From contig JBOEGN010000113.1 in assembly GCA_050633445.1 (NCBI GenBank), positions 1-14,043 of the forward strand: 14,043 bases of DNA. The letters are read 5' to 3'. This document shows, piece after piece, positions 6,791-13,176 of the stretch. The stretch comes from Thalassobius sp050633445 (lineage in GTDB: Bacteria; Pseudomonadota; Alphaproteobacteria; Rhodobacterales; Rhodobacteraceae). The translations under genes and the position numbers were made by a program. The stretch's first letter is position 1; every line of letters starts with the position of its first letter. The notes beneath the pieces are model-generated. The model made no database searches and was not told the DNA's origin. It saw nothing but the letters and a program-made list of their open reading frames with translations.

Positions 6791-7615
6791 ATGGTGGGTG
6801 AGATGACCTATGAACATGCTGGGGCGGGGGCCCTTGACTATCTTTCGTGTGGCTATGGACAGTCACGTTTGCAATTTCGCGGGCCCGAGCGGTCGCTAGA
6901 GAGGAAATACGCGGCCTTTATTGGCGGAACCGAGACCTATGGCAAATTCGTTGCCCGTCCGTTTCCGTCCCTGATCGAGGACATGACCGGCGTAACAGCC
7001 GTAAATCTGGGCGTAGTCAACGCGGGGATCGAAACGTTTCGGTCTGATCAAACCGTGCTGCAAATCGCACGCGGCGCCGAGTTTGTGGTGCTGCAAGTGA
7101 TGGGGCCGGAATATGTGAGCAATCGTTATTACACGGTGCATTCGCGCCGGAATGACCGGTTCATCCGGGCCTCTGGCGCGCTGCACGAGTTGTACCCGGA
7201 GGTGGATTTTACGGAATTTCACTTTGTCGGACATTTGCTGCACCGATTGCGAAGGGTTTCGGCGAAAAAATTCTCGAAGGTGATTGGGGAATGTCGGCGT
7301 GAATGGTTGACCTCCTGCGCTGGCCTGCTGCATCGGGTGGGGCGACCCACTTTGGTGTTATGGTTGCCGCGTCACGCGCAGCCACGATCCATTCCTGATG
7401 ATTTTGTCAACGACAGGTTGCTTGCTCCTCTTGGTAAGCGCTGCGCCGCATTGGTCGAAGTTACGCCGAACAAATCCGCAATAAGTGACGGAACTGCGGG
7501 TATGGTTTTCGGTCAGATGGAGGCTTTTGCCGCCGCGGATTTGCCAAACCCCAAGATGCACAATGTCATCGCTGAGACCCTGCACCGTTCTATGGTTCGG
7601 GTCGGGTTGGACTAG
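6791..7615 (+). CDS. DUF6473-like protein of unknown function
   Basis: I do not know a function. The protein (274 residues from ATG 6791) resembles a Rhodobacteraceae family I recall as DUF6473, from its opening GAGALDY, then QSRLQFRGP and GGTETYGKF (45-53). No signal peptide or membrane helix is evident. The motif order is reminiscent of SGNH hydrolases: GGTETYG near the N-terminus, NLGVVNAG (72-79), and a C-terminal D250/H257 followed by VIAETL. This is only a resemblance, and the nucleophile position would be Thr. The start is unsure: ATG 6803 gives MTYEHAGAG, closer to its relatives, while ATG 6791 has GGGTGA five to ten bases upstream. It looks like a single-gene unit, divergent from the dehydrogenase gene. 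Confidence 0.7.
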   Translation: MVGEMTYEHAGAGALDYLSCGYGQSRLQFRGPERSLERKYAAFIGGTETYGKFVARPFPSLIEDMTGVTAVNLGVVNAGIETFRSDQTVLQIARGAEFVVLQVMGPEYVSNRYYTVHSRRNDRFIRASGALHELYPEVDFTEFHFVGHLLHRLRRVSAKKFSKVIGECRREWLTSCAGLLHRVGRPTLVLWLPRHAQPRSIPDDFVNDRLLAPLGKRCAALVEVTPNKSAISDGTAGMVFGQMEAFAAADLPNPKMHNVIAETLHRSMVRVGLD

Positions 7616-7733
7616 CACGAAAGGTTGGGAATGCCCTAAATCTAGGCGAACGCGCTGGTTTTGTAGCGTAAATTCTGGGCTCAATTCCGGGGCTGTGCTT
7701 GTATTCTGTTCAGCGGGGCGTAGGCTGGTCGCA

Positions 7734-7752
7734 CCAACAGTCATTTTGTTGG
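7734..7752 (+). promoter_or_regulatory. Inverted repeat just before the GNAT gene's ribosome-binding site
   Basis: CCAACA (7734-7739) and TGTTGG (7747-7752) form a perfect 6-base stem with a 7-base loop. The hairpin ends two bases before GGAAAGA, the likely ribosome-binding site of the gene at 7768. It could be an operator or a leader hairpin. There is no T-tract to suggest a terminator. The rest of the 152-base gap (7616-7767) shows nothing convincing. Confidence 0.3.
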
Positions 7753-7767
7753 CGGAAAGAGATTTCG

Positions 7768-8247
7768 ATGATCCGGGTCTACGAACCCAGCGACAGCTGT
7801 AAAGTCACGTCCCTGATCGGACGCGCCTACGAGCGCTGCTATGAGCCATGGTTGGTGCAATCCCTGCGCGAATCGACGGACCTTCAGGCTGATCTGGTTT
7901 GGGAGGAGGACGGCGCCATATTGGGGCATGCCTGTATGGCGCGGCATCTTCATCCGAAAGGTTGGCATACGATCAGCTCGGTTGCGGTGGATCTATCAGC
8001 CCGTGGGCGCGGGATCGGCAGCGATTTGGTGCGCGCGTGTCTAGAGATCGCCCGCCAGGCCGATGCTGGTGCCGTCACGGTGCTGGGAAATGCGCGCTAT
8101 TATCAACGGTTCGGATTTACGCGCTCTGCGGCCGAGGCGTTGGAGACGCCGTTCTCCAAAGAGAACACGCTGATGTATCCGATCCGCGTCGAAAACGCGG
8201 GTATCATGGCCGAGCTGGTCTATCCGCCGTCTTATTCGCGCCTTTGA
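7768..8247 (+). CDS. GNAT-family N-acetyltransferase (YhbS-like)
   Basis: Acetyl-CoA-dependent acetyltransferase of 159 residues with the GNAT fold. Motif A is seen as SVAVDLSARGRGIGSDLV, with the pyrophosphate-binding RGRGIG at 79-84. A later segment, VLGNARYYQRFGF (105-117), is typical of the YhbS subgroup. The substrate (protein, amine or other small molecule) cannot be predicted. I chose ATG 7768 because GGAAAGA (7754-7760) lies seven bases upstream and the protein then begins MIRVYEPSD; the frame continues upstream to 7699 with no family sequence. It is transcribed in the same direction as the exported hydrolase 37 bases downstream and may be cotranscribed with it. Confidence 0.88.
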   Translation: MIRVYEPSDSCKVTSLIGRAYERCYEPWLVQSLRESTDLQADLVWEEDGAILGHACMARHLHPKGWHTISSVAVDLSARGRGIGSDLVRACLEIARQADAGAVTVLGNARYYQRFGFTRSAAEALETPFSKENTLMYPIRVENAGIMAELVYPPSYSRL

Positions 8248-8284
8248 GGGTGGTGACCTGCGCCACAATCCCTATCTAGGGGGC

Positions 8285-9004
8285 ATGCGTTTCTTGATTG
8301 CCCTGCTTTTGCTGCTGCCCGTGTCCGCCCGTGCCGATTGTGTGGTCATGTTGCATGGGTTGGCGCGCGGTCCGACTTCGTTTGTTGTGATGGAGCAAGC
8401 GTTCCGCATGCACGGTTATAAGGTGATCCGGCCGAAATACCCCTCGACCTCTGATACTATCAAGCCACTTGCAAGGGGCGTTCTGCCCGATGCGGTTGCC
8501 GCGTGCGAGGGGCAGAAAACGCATTTCGTAACCCACTCGATGGGCGGGATATTGTTGCGCGATTGGCTGGTGGATAACCGGGTGCCCTCGCTTGGTCGCG
8601 TGGTCATGTTGGGCCCGCCCAACGGCGGTTCGCAGATCGTTGACGCCTTCGCAGACTTGGCCCCATTTGGCTGGTTCAATGGCCCGGCAGGCAAGCAACT
8701 CGCCACAGATGGTGTGCCAGCACAGCTGCCGCCAGTCCCCTTCTCTGTTGGGGTAATCGCAGGCAACCAATCGCTGAACCCGGTGTTTTCCACCGTTATC
8801 GAGGGCGCGGATGACGGCAAGGTCGCGGTCGCCTCGACCCGAGTTAAAGGCATGGCCGATCACATTGTGCTGCCCGCGACGCATACGTTTATGATGAACA
8901 ACCCGCTGGTGATTGCGCAGGCGTTGGAATTCATCGAAAAGGGGGCGTTCGATCACAATATGACCTGGGCTCAGGCTATCCGAGCCCTGCCGGAGCGAAA
9001 ATGA
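8285..9004 (+). CDS. Exported alpha/beta-hydrolase (lipase/esterase-like)
   Basis: Probable periplasmic or secreted serine hydrolase of 239 residues. A signal peptide is clear: MR, a hydrophobic core FLIALLLLLPV, then a likely cleavage after SARA at 17. The mature part begins with the oxyanion strand VVMLHGLARGP (20-30), then the nucleophile elbow THSMGG with S85, a probable acid at D176 or D177 and a final H200. HSMGG and the HG motif fit the lipase/PGAP1-like branch, but the substrate is unknown. AGGGG lies very close to the ATG (8285). Its stop overlaps the next gene's start in an ATGA, so the two are translationally coupled, though the exported hydrolase and the cytoplasmic PhnM-like enzyme have no obvious shared pathway. 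Confidence 0.85.
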   Translation: MRFLIALLLLLPVSARADCVVMLHGLARGPTSFVVMEQAFRMHGYKVIRPKYPSTSDTIKPLARGVLPDAVAACEGQKTHFVTHSMGGILLRDWLVDNRVPSLGRVVMLGPPNGGSQIVDAFADLAPFGWFNGPAGKQLATDGVPAQLPPVPFSVGVIAGNQSLNPVFSTVIEGADDGKVAVASTRVKGMADHIVLPATHTFMMNNPLVIAQALEFIEKGAFDHNMTWAQAIRALPERK

Positions 9005-10113
9005 CCCTGTCCCTGACCCTGGAAAACGCCGATGTGTTGCGCCCTGATGGAGTGGCGCAAAGCGACTTGAGCCTGCATGAGGGCCTGATTGTCGAAGGCT
9101 TGGCCGGGCGCAAAGTTGATCTGAGCGGCTTTCGCATCATGCCTGGCATCATCGACGTGCATGGCGATGGGTTCGAACGTCATCTGGCGCCGCGTCGTGG
9201 CGCGATGACTGATTTGACGGTGGGATTGGCCTCGACCGAGGCGGATCTGGCGGCGAACGGGATCACAACAGCTATGCTGGCGCAGTTCTGGAGCTGGGAA
9301 GGCGGCATGCGCGGCCCGAAATTTGCGAAACGGATGCTGAATGCGCTGGACGAATACCAGAGCCTGGGAACCGATATGCGGGTTCAGCTGCGGTTCGAAA
9401 CCCATATGCTGGAGGACTATGACGAGATTATCGAAGTCGTTCGCCAGCATGGCATCGGCTTTGTTGTTTTCAACGATCACTTGCCACACGAGGCGCTGGA
9501 CAAAGGTAAACGTCCGCCACGGCTGACCGGGCAGGCCTTGAAGGGAGGGCGCTCCCCTGAGGTGCATCTTGAAATGCTGAAGGCGTTGCACGCGAATGGG
9601 CCTCAGGTGGCGACGGCGCTGGCCGGTTTGGCGGCGCGGCTGGCGGATCTGGGCGTGATCATGGGCAGCCATGATGACCGCACGGCCGAAACCAGAATTC
9701 AGGCTCGGGACATGGGGCTGCGCGTCTCGGAATTTCCGGAAACGCACGGTGCCGCTGTTGAGGCGCACAGGGCTGGTGATCCAGTCGTTCTGGGCGCGCC
9801 GAACGCGGTGCGCGGCGGGTCGCATTCGGGGAATGTCAGTGCCAGCGATCTGATCGCAAAAGGCGTGGGGGATGCTTTAGCCTCGGACTACCACTATCCC
9901 GCGCCGTTGCAGGCAGCCCTGGCCTTGGAAAACTGGCGGCTGGTTTCCGAAGGACCTGCGCGTTTGTTGGGCCTAGAGGATCGCGGTGTTCTGTTGCCAG
10001 GAAAACGGGCTGATTTGGTAGTTTTGGACAGTCGCGGACGGGTCGGTGCGACAATCGCCGGGGGGCGCGTAACCCATTTGGCCGGAGAGGTGGCCGCGCG
10101 ATTCATAGGCTAG
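9001..10113 (+). CDS. phnM: PhnM-like alpha-D-ribose 1-methylphosphonate 5-triphosphate diphosphatase
   Basis: Amidohydrolase-superfamily protein of 370 residues. PhnM removes pyrophosphate from ribose 1-methylphosphonate 5-triphosphate before the C-P lyase step. Visible are the metal-binding MPGIIDVHGDGFERH with H54/D56, RFETH (131-135), GSHDDRT (222-228), EFPET (244-248), the strong PhnM signature GAPNAVRGGSHSGNVSAS (265-282) and ALASDYHYP with D296. Compared with E. coli HTDN, the metal motif reads HGDG. The C-terminal GVLLPGKRADLVVLD is the usual small beta domain. No other phn gene lies within the window: its neighbours are a secreted hydrolase and purine genes, so it may be a stand-alone paralogue with a shifted substrate. 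Family assignment is firm, exact activity less so. Confidence 0.85.
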   Translation: MTLSLTLENADVLRPDGVAQSDLSLHEGLIVEGLAGRKVDLSGFRIMPGIIDVHGDGFERHLAPRRGAMTDLTVGLASTEADLAANGITTAMLAQFWSWEGGMRGPKFAKRMLNALDEYQSLGTDMRVQLRFETHMLEDYDEIIEVVRQHGIGFVVFNDHLPHEALDKGKRPPRLTGQALKGGRSPEVHLEMLKALHANGPQVATALAGLAARLADLGVIMGSHDDRTAETRIQARDMGLRVSEFPETHGAAVEAHRAGDPVVLGAPNAVRGGSHSGNVSASDLIAKGVGDALASDYHYPAPLQAALALENWRLVSEGPARLLGLEDRGVLLPGKRADLVVLDSRGRVGATIAGGRVTHLAGEVAARFIG

Positions 10114-10116
10114 TGC

Positions 10117-10143
10117 CCGCGGAGAGTTTGGGATGCTCCGCGG
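10117..10143. terminator. Hairpin between the convergent phnM and purK genes
   Basis: CCGCGGAG (10117-10124) and CTCCGCGG (10136-10143) form a perfect, GC-rich 8-base stem with an 11-base loop, in the 53 bases between two convergent stops. The plus-strand 3' flank (CGGATATTTTG) has only a short T-run, and the minus strand has none, so as an intrinsic terminator it is imperfect. Position and strength still favour shared termination. Confidence 0.5.
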
Positions 10144-10166
10144 CGGATATTTTGAAAAAGAAGAAG

Positions 10167-11234
10167 TCAGCCTTGGACGCGGTTGACGTGGCCCATTTTA
10201 CGGCCGGGTTTGGTTTCGGCCTTGCCATAGAGGTGTAGGGCGGCGCTGGGCTCGGCCGAGATTTCGGGCACGCGGTCCATATCGTCGCCAATCAGGTTCT
10301 CCATCACCACGTCAGAGTGACGCTGACCGTCGCCCAAGGGCCAGCCAGCGACGGCGCGGATGTGCTGTTCGAACTGGTCGATAGCGCAGCCATTTTGCGT
10401 CCAGTGGCCGGAATTGTGGACGCGCGGCGCGATTTCGTTCACGATCAGGCCTTGGGGCGTGACGAACAGTTCGACGCCCATCGTGCCGACATATTTCAAC
10501 GCATTCAGTATCTTACCGGTCAGCAGAACGGCATCCATTTTTTGGCTGCCGGTCAGGTTGGCGGGAACTGTGGTCGTGTGCAGGATGCCGTCGCGGTGGA
10601 CGTTTTCGCCGGGATCAAAGCAGGCAACCTGCCCATCAGCAGAGCGCGTGCCGATCACGGAAACCTCGTGTGTGAAATTCACGAACCCTTCGAGGATCGC
10701 TGGTGCGCCGGCCATATCGGAAAGGGCCTGAGCGGCGTCATCGGCGGATTTCAGGCGGGACTGTCCCTTGCCATCGTAGCCAAATCGGCGGGTTTTCAGG
10801 ATCGCCGGCGTGCCGATTTCCTCGATCGCTTCGGTAAGGTCGATGTCGTCATCCACGGCAGCGTAGGGCGCGGTTTGCAGGCCTAATTCGCTGAGGAAGG
10901 CTTTTTCTGTCAGGCGATCTTGGCTGACGGCCAGCGCACGGCGGTTGGGGCGGATCGGTTTCAAGGATTCCAGGATGTCCAGCGCCGAGGTGGGGATATT
11001 TTCGAACTCGTAGGTGATCACATCAACCGTCTCAGCAAAGGCGCGCAGGGCGGCCTCGTCTTCGTAGGCGGCGGTGGTCACGGTGTGGGCCACGTCGGCA
11101 GCGGGCGGGTTGGCGCCGGGTTCAAAAATATGGGTCTTGAAGCCCAGCCGCGATGCGGCGACGGATAACATTCGGCCCAATTGGCCACCGCCCAAAATGC
11201 CGATGGTTGCGCCAGTCAAAAGGATATCAGTCAT
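10167..11234 (-). CDS. purK: 5-(carboxyamino)imidazole ribonucleotide synthase
   Basis: ATP-grasp enzyme that carboxylates AIR with bicarbonate to N5-CAIR, the first half of the CO2-fixing step in purine synthesis. The 355-residue product has the N-terminal GILGGGQLGRM (12-22), the ENIP segment, the ATP-binding LKTRRFGYDGKGQ and the metal/ATP site VNEIAPRVHNSGHWT, all standard for PurK. The length is normal. The N-terminus carries about eight residues before the first strand; the ATG at 11234 is kept because it overlaps the purE end by eight bases, a typical coupled arrangement. It acts with the adjacent purE product. Confidence 0.95.
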   Translation of the reverse strand: MTDILLTGATIGILGGGQLGRMLSVAASRLGFKTHIFEPGANPPAADVAHTVTTAAYEDEAALRAFAETVDVITYEFENIPTSALDILESLKPIRPNRRALAVSQDRLTEKAFLSELGLQTAPYAAVDDDIDLTEAIEEIGTPAILKTRRFGYDGKGQSRLKSADDAAQALSDMAGAPAILEGFVNFTHEVSVIGTRSADGQVACFDPGENVHRDGILHTTTVPANLTGSQKMDAVLLTGKILNALKYVGTMGVELFVTPQGLIVNEIAPRVHNSGHWTQNGCAIDQFEQHIRAVAGWPLGDGQRHSDVVMENLIGDDMDRVPEISAEPSAALHLYGKAETKPGRKMGHVNRVQG

Positions 11235-11715
11235 CAGAAGGCTCGTCCGGAATAGAGGCAGAAAGAGCGTCGCGCCAAGCGTCCAGACGCTGGGCGATCT
11301 CGGGGTTGTTATTGGCCAGGATTCCGGCCGCCATCAGGCCTGCGTTTTTCGCACCAGCGCTGCCGATTGCCATGGTGGCCACAGGGAAGCCGCGGGGCAT
11401 TTGCAGGATCGAATACAGGCTATCGACACCGGACAGGGCCTTGGTCTGAACCGGGACACCGATCACGGGCACACGAGTTTTCGAGGCCATCATGCCGGGC
11501 AAATGCGCAGCCCCGCCAGCCCCCGCGATGATCACATGCAGGCCACGGTCGACGGCGGTTTTGCCGTAGGTCCACAGACGGTCGGGGGTTCGGTGCGCAG
11601 AGACAATCTTGGCTTCATAGGCGATGCCTAATTCGTCCAGCACGTCGGCTGCTTCTTTCATTGTGGGCCAATCCGATTGGCTGCCCATGATGATGCCCAC
11701 TTGTACGTCAGTCAT
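11227..11715 (-). CDS. purE: N5-carboxyaminoimidazole ribonucleotide mutase
   Basis: Class I PurE converts N5-CAIR, made by PurK, to CAIR. The 162-residue product shows the substrate phosphate-binding MGSQSDW (10-16), SAHRTP with catalytic H41, and the glycine-rich GAGGAAHLPGM (65-75). The presence of purK alongside confirms the two-step bacterial route rather than the class II AIR carboxylase of animals. The start has AGGGG upstream (minus strand). It overlaps purK by eight bases. The acidic tail (DEPSDD) is coded in the overlap. Confidence 0.96.
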   Translation of the reverse strand: MTDVQVGIIMGSQSDWPTMKEAADVLDELGIAYEAKIVSAHRTPDRLWTYGKTAVDRGLHVIIAGAGGAAHLPGMMASKTRVPVIGVPVQTKALSGVDSLYSILQMPRGFPVATMAIGSAGAKNAGLMAAGILANNNPEIAQRLDAWRDALSASIPDEPSDD

Positions 11716-11761
11716 TCTGCGCCCCTTATCTGAGAGCGCGCACTATAGCCAAGGCAGGGCG

Positions 11762-11986
11762 TTACGCAATGATATCTGGTGTCAAACGATCCTCGATGAT
11801 CGCGATCATGTCCTTGAGCCGGAGTTTTTTCTTTTTCAGCCGCCGGACGGTCAGTTGGTCAGCAGTTCCACGATCAACCATGGCGGTGATGGCCTGATCC
11901 AGATCGCGGTGTTCCTGCCGAAAAACCTCAAGCTCCACACGCAAGACGTCATCGTTTTTCATCGAAATGTCTGTTGGGGCGTTCAT
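11762..11986 (-). CDS. DUF465 (YdcH-like) small coiled-coil protein
   Basis: Small charged protein of 74 residues, predicted to form an antiparallel helical hairpin or coiled coil: two amphipathic helices around FRQEHRDLDQAITAMV and VRRLKKKKLRLKDMIAII. KKKLRLKD is typical of the DUF465/YdcH family, and the ending LTPDIIA is one I know from Rhodobacterales members. Function unknown. The start may be ATG 11986 or the internal ATG at 11962 (MKNDD); neither has a strong ribosome-binding site. It lies 46 bases upstream of purE in the same direction and may share its transcript, and it is divergent from the Hsp20 gene. Confidence 0.8.
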   Translation of the reverse strand: MNAPTDISMKNDDVLRVELEVFRQEHRDLDQAITAMVDRGTADQLTVRRLKKKKLRLKDMIAIIEDRLTPDIIA

Positions 11987-12001
11987 GGGGCTGATTCTTA
12001 T

Positions 12002-12021
12002 TGTTAGCTACCTGCCTAACA
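12002..12021. repeat. Short inverted repeat in the DUF465/Hsp20 divergent gap
   Basis: TGTTAG (12002-12007) and CTAACA (12016-12021) form a perfect 6-base inverted repeat with an 8-base spacer. It lies 16 bases from the DUF465 start and upstream of the predicted Hsp20 promoter, so it could be an operator for either gene. It could also arise by chance. Confidence 0.25.
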
Positions 12022-12049
12022 TACTGAAAACCAACCTTTTCGCAAAGCC

Positions 12050-12078
12050 CTTGCGCCCGTGGTCTGCGATGCCCATAT
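12050..12078 (+). promoter_or_regulatory. Sigma32 (RpoH)-like heat-shock promoter
   Basis: CTTGCGC (12050-12056), a 14-base spacer and GCCCATAT (12071-12078) match the heat-shock promoter pattern CTTGAAA - CCCCATNT well: the CTTG core is exact and seven of eight bases of the -10 element fit. Transcription would start near 12085, about 62 bases before the Hsp20 ATG at 12147. Predicted from sequence and strengthened by the heat-shock gene downstream. Confidence 0.6.
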
Positions 12079-12084
12079 TTCCTG

Positions 12085-12146
12085 TAACGGGTCGCCTTAT
12101 TGGGGCCCTTCAAACTGGACTGTCGCTTAAACGTAAGGACGTGCCG
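12085..12146 (+). promoter_or_regulatory. ROSE-like RNA thermometer in the Hsp20 leader
   Basis: Two hairpins fill the predicted leader. The first pairs GGGUC (12089-12093) with GGCCC (12104-12108). The second pairs GUC-G-CUU (12122-12128) with AAGGAC (12135-12140) around a 6-base loop, leaving G12125 bulged. It buries the ribosome-binding site AAGGA (12135-12139) seven bases before the ATG. The anti-SD strand contains UCGCU, matching the conserved UYGCU of ROSE elements, whose bulged or mismatched G lets the stem melt with heat and release translation. ROSE elements typically precede small heat-shock genes. No temperature response is shown by sequence alone. Confidence 0.65.
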
Positions 12147-12560
12147 ATGACCAAACTTACCTTGGGGTCTCATCCGTATATGCTGGGCTTTGACCAGCTG
12201 GAACGCTTGCTGGAACGCAATGCCAAATCGGGAAACGAAGGGTATCCGCCCTTTAATATCGAGCAGACCTCGGAAAATTCTTACAGAATCACCCTGGCCG
12301 TCGCTGGGTTCGCCGAAGACGAGCTGGCTATCACGGTCGAGGATCGCCAACTGGTGATCCGTGGCCGTCAGCGCGAGGACAATGACGGGCGCATTTTTCT
12401 GCATCGCGGGATCGCGGCGCGTCAATTCCAGCGCTCGTTCGTCCTGGCCGATGGGGTCGAGGTCGGCGAGGCCGTGATGGAAAACGGTCTGCTCCACGTA
12501 GATTTGACCCGCGCCATGCCAGAAACGGTGGTTCAACGGATCAACATTAAGAAAGGGTAA
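12147..12560 (+). CDS. Hsp20 small heat-shock protein
   Basis: ATP-independent chaperone that holds unfolding proteins, of the alpha-crystallin (IbpA-like) family. The 137-residue product has a short N-terminal arm, the alpha-crystallin domain at about 35-125 starting YPPFNIEQ as in rhizobial class A Hsps, the signature ENGLLHVDL (112-120), and a C-terminal I-x-I oligomerisation motif (I132, I134). I chose ATG 12147 because AAGGA (12135-12139) lies seven bases upstream and the protein begins MTKLTLGSHPYMLGFDQLE, a usual family start; the frame stays open back to 11967 through the promoter region. Control appears double: a sigma32-like promoter and a ROSE-like leader. The DUF1150 gene follows three bases on. 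Confidence 0.94.
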   Translation: MTKLTLGSHPYMLGFDQLERLLERNAKSGNEGYPPFNIEQTSENSYRITLAVAGFAEDELAITVEDRQLVIRGRQREDNDGRIFLHRGIAARQFQRSFVLADGVEVGEAVMENGLLHVDLTRAMPETVVQRINIKKG

Positions 12561-12563
12561 GTC

Positions 12564-12791
12564 ATGGATACTAAATATGATTTCGGTCAAAATGCCGAGG
12601 ATCGCATCGTCTATGTCCGCCGCGTGAATGTTGCGGACCTTCCGGCTGAACTGCAAGAGGCCGCAGAGGGTGAAGAAACGCTTTATGCCGTCCACAGCGC
12701 CGAGGGCGAACGCCTGGCGCTGGTGAAGGATCGTAGCCTGGCCTTCCGTTTGGCACGAGAGCATGACTATGCCCCTGTGACGGTGCACTAG
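12564..12791 (+). CDS. DUF1150 family small protein
   Basis: Soluble 75-residue protein of the alphaproteobacterial DUF1150 family, recognised by IVYVRRVNVADLP and by the C-terminal FRLAREHDYAPVTVH. Function unknown. It has no membrane helix or catalytic motif. It starts three bases after the Hsp20 stop, with AAAGGG (12553-12558) as ribosome-binding site overlapping the end of that gene. This Hsp20-DUF1150 pairing is, to my knowledge, common in alphaproteobacteria, which suggests heat-shock co-expression and perhaps a chaperone accessory role; that role is inference. Confidence 0.85.
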   Translation: MDTKYDFGQNAEDRIVYVRRVNVADLPAELQEAAEGEETLYAVHSAEGERLALVKDRSLAFRLAREHDYAPVTVH

Positions 12792-12823
12792 CCCTGCGGT
12801 CGCGCTGTTAAAAGGAGCGCTCT

Positions 12824-13120
12824 GTGTTGTTCGCGCTGGTCACCTTCGCCATTTTGTCTGCTCTGTCTTTGCGAGCGGATCGTAGTTTGCCGGAGGCTGA
12901 CCATCTGCCGATGCAATGGAATGTGGCCGGGCAGGTGACTTGGTCTGCGCCGCGACGCTTTGCGTTGGCGTTTATTCCCGTTCTTGCGCTCTTGATGATG
13001 CTGGGCATCGCGCTCATTCCTGAACAGCATGGGCAGATGCTTGCTCAGTGGATTTCCGTCGTGTCGTTCGTCGGTGCCCACCTGTTTTATCTGTGGCTGG
13101 TTCGGCGCCATCTGAGATGA
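12824..13120 (+). CDS. Small DUF1648-like membrane protein
   Basis: Integral membrane protein of 98 residues with three predicted helices at about 2-16, 45-63 and 75-93. Between the first two, a hydrophilic stretch LPMQWNVAGQVTWSAPRRFA matches the DUF1648 pattern (a proline, then HWN/QWN, then G and a small basic end) found in SdpI-type immunity proteins and other membrane proteins. Only this one unit is present; full SdpI proteins are longer. The start is GTG 12824, supported by an excellent AAAGGAG (12811-12817) six bases upstream, which makes it a real gene despite its size. It lies 32 bases after DUF1150 and ends at a strong terminator. Function unknown. Confidence 0.72.
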   Translation: MLFALVTFAILSALSLRADRSLPEADHLPMQWNVAGQVTWSAPRRFALAFIPVLALLMMLGIALIPEQHGQMLAQWISVVSFVGAHLFYLWLVRRHLR

Positions 13121-13122
13121 AA

Positions 13123-13153
13123 AAAACGCCCCGCCAAGCCGGCAGGGCGTTTT
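13123..13153. terminator. Strong bidirectional intrinsic terminator
   Basis: AAAACGCCC (13123-13131) and GGGCGTTTT (13145-13153) are perfect 9-base inverted copies. The stem continues inward with GCC (13133-13135) pairing GGC (13141-13143) across one C/A mismatch. An A-tract precedes it and a T-tract closes it, so it works as a terminator in both directions. It serves the membrane-protein gene (stop 13120) and the convergent sulfate-activation gene (stop 13177). Confidence 0.9.
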
Positions 13154-13176
13154 CCAGTTCATGGGTCGCGACAGGC

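Noticed and set aside
7699..7726. TTGTAT ... TAGGCT as a promoter for the GNAT gene
   Set aside because: Only three of six matches in each box with a 16-base spacer; not above chance.
8971..9825. Minus-strand open frame (284 codons) opposite phnM
   Set aside because: PhnM signatures are unmistakable on the plus strand; the antisense frame has no recognisable domain.
11949..12788. Long minus-strand open frame (279 codons) across hsp20 and DUF1150
   Set aside because: It is antisense to two well-recognised genes plus their leader, matches no family I know, and contains the thermometer region; a shadow frame of GC-rich coding sequence.
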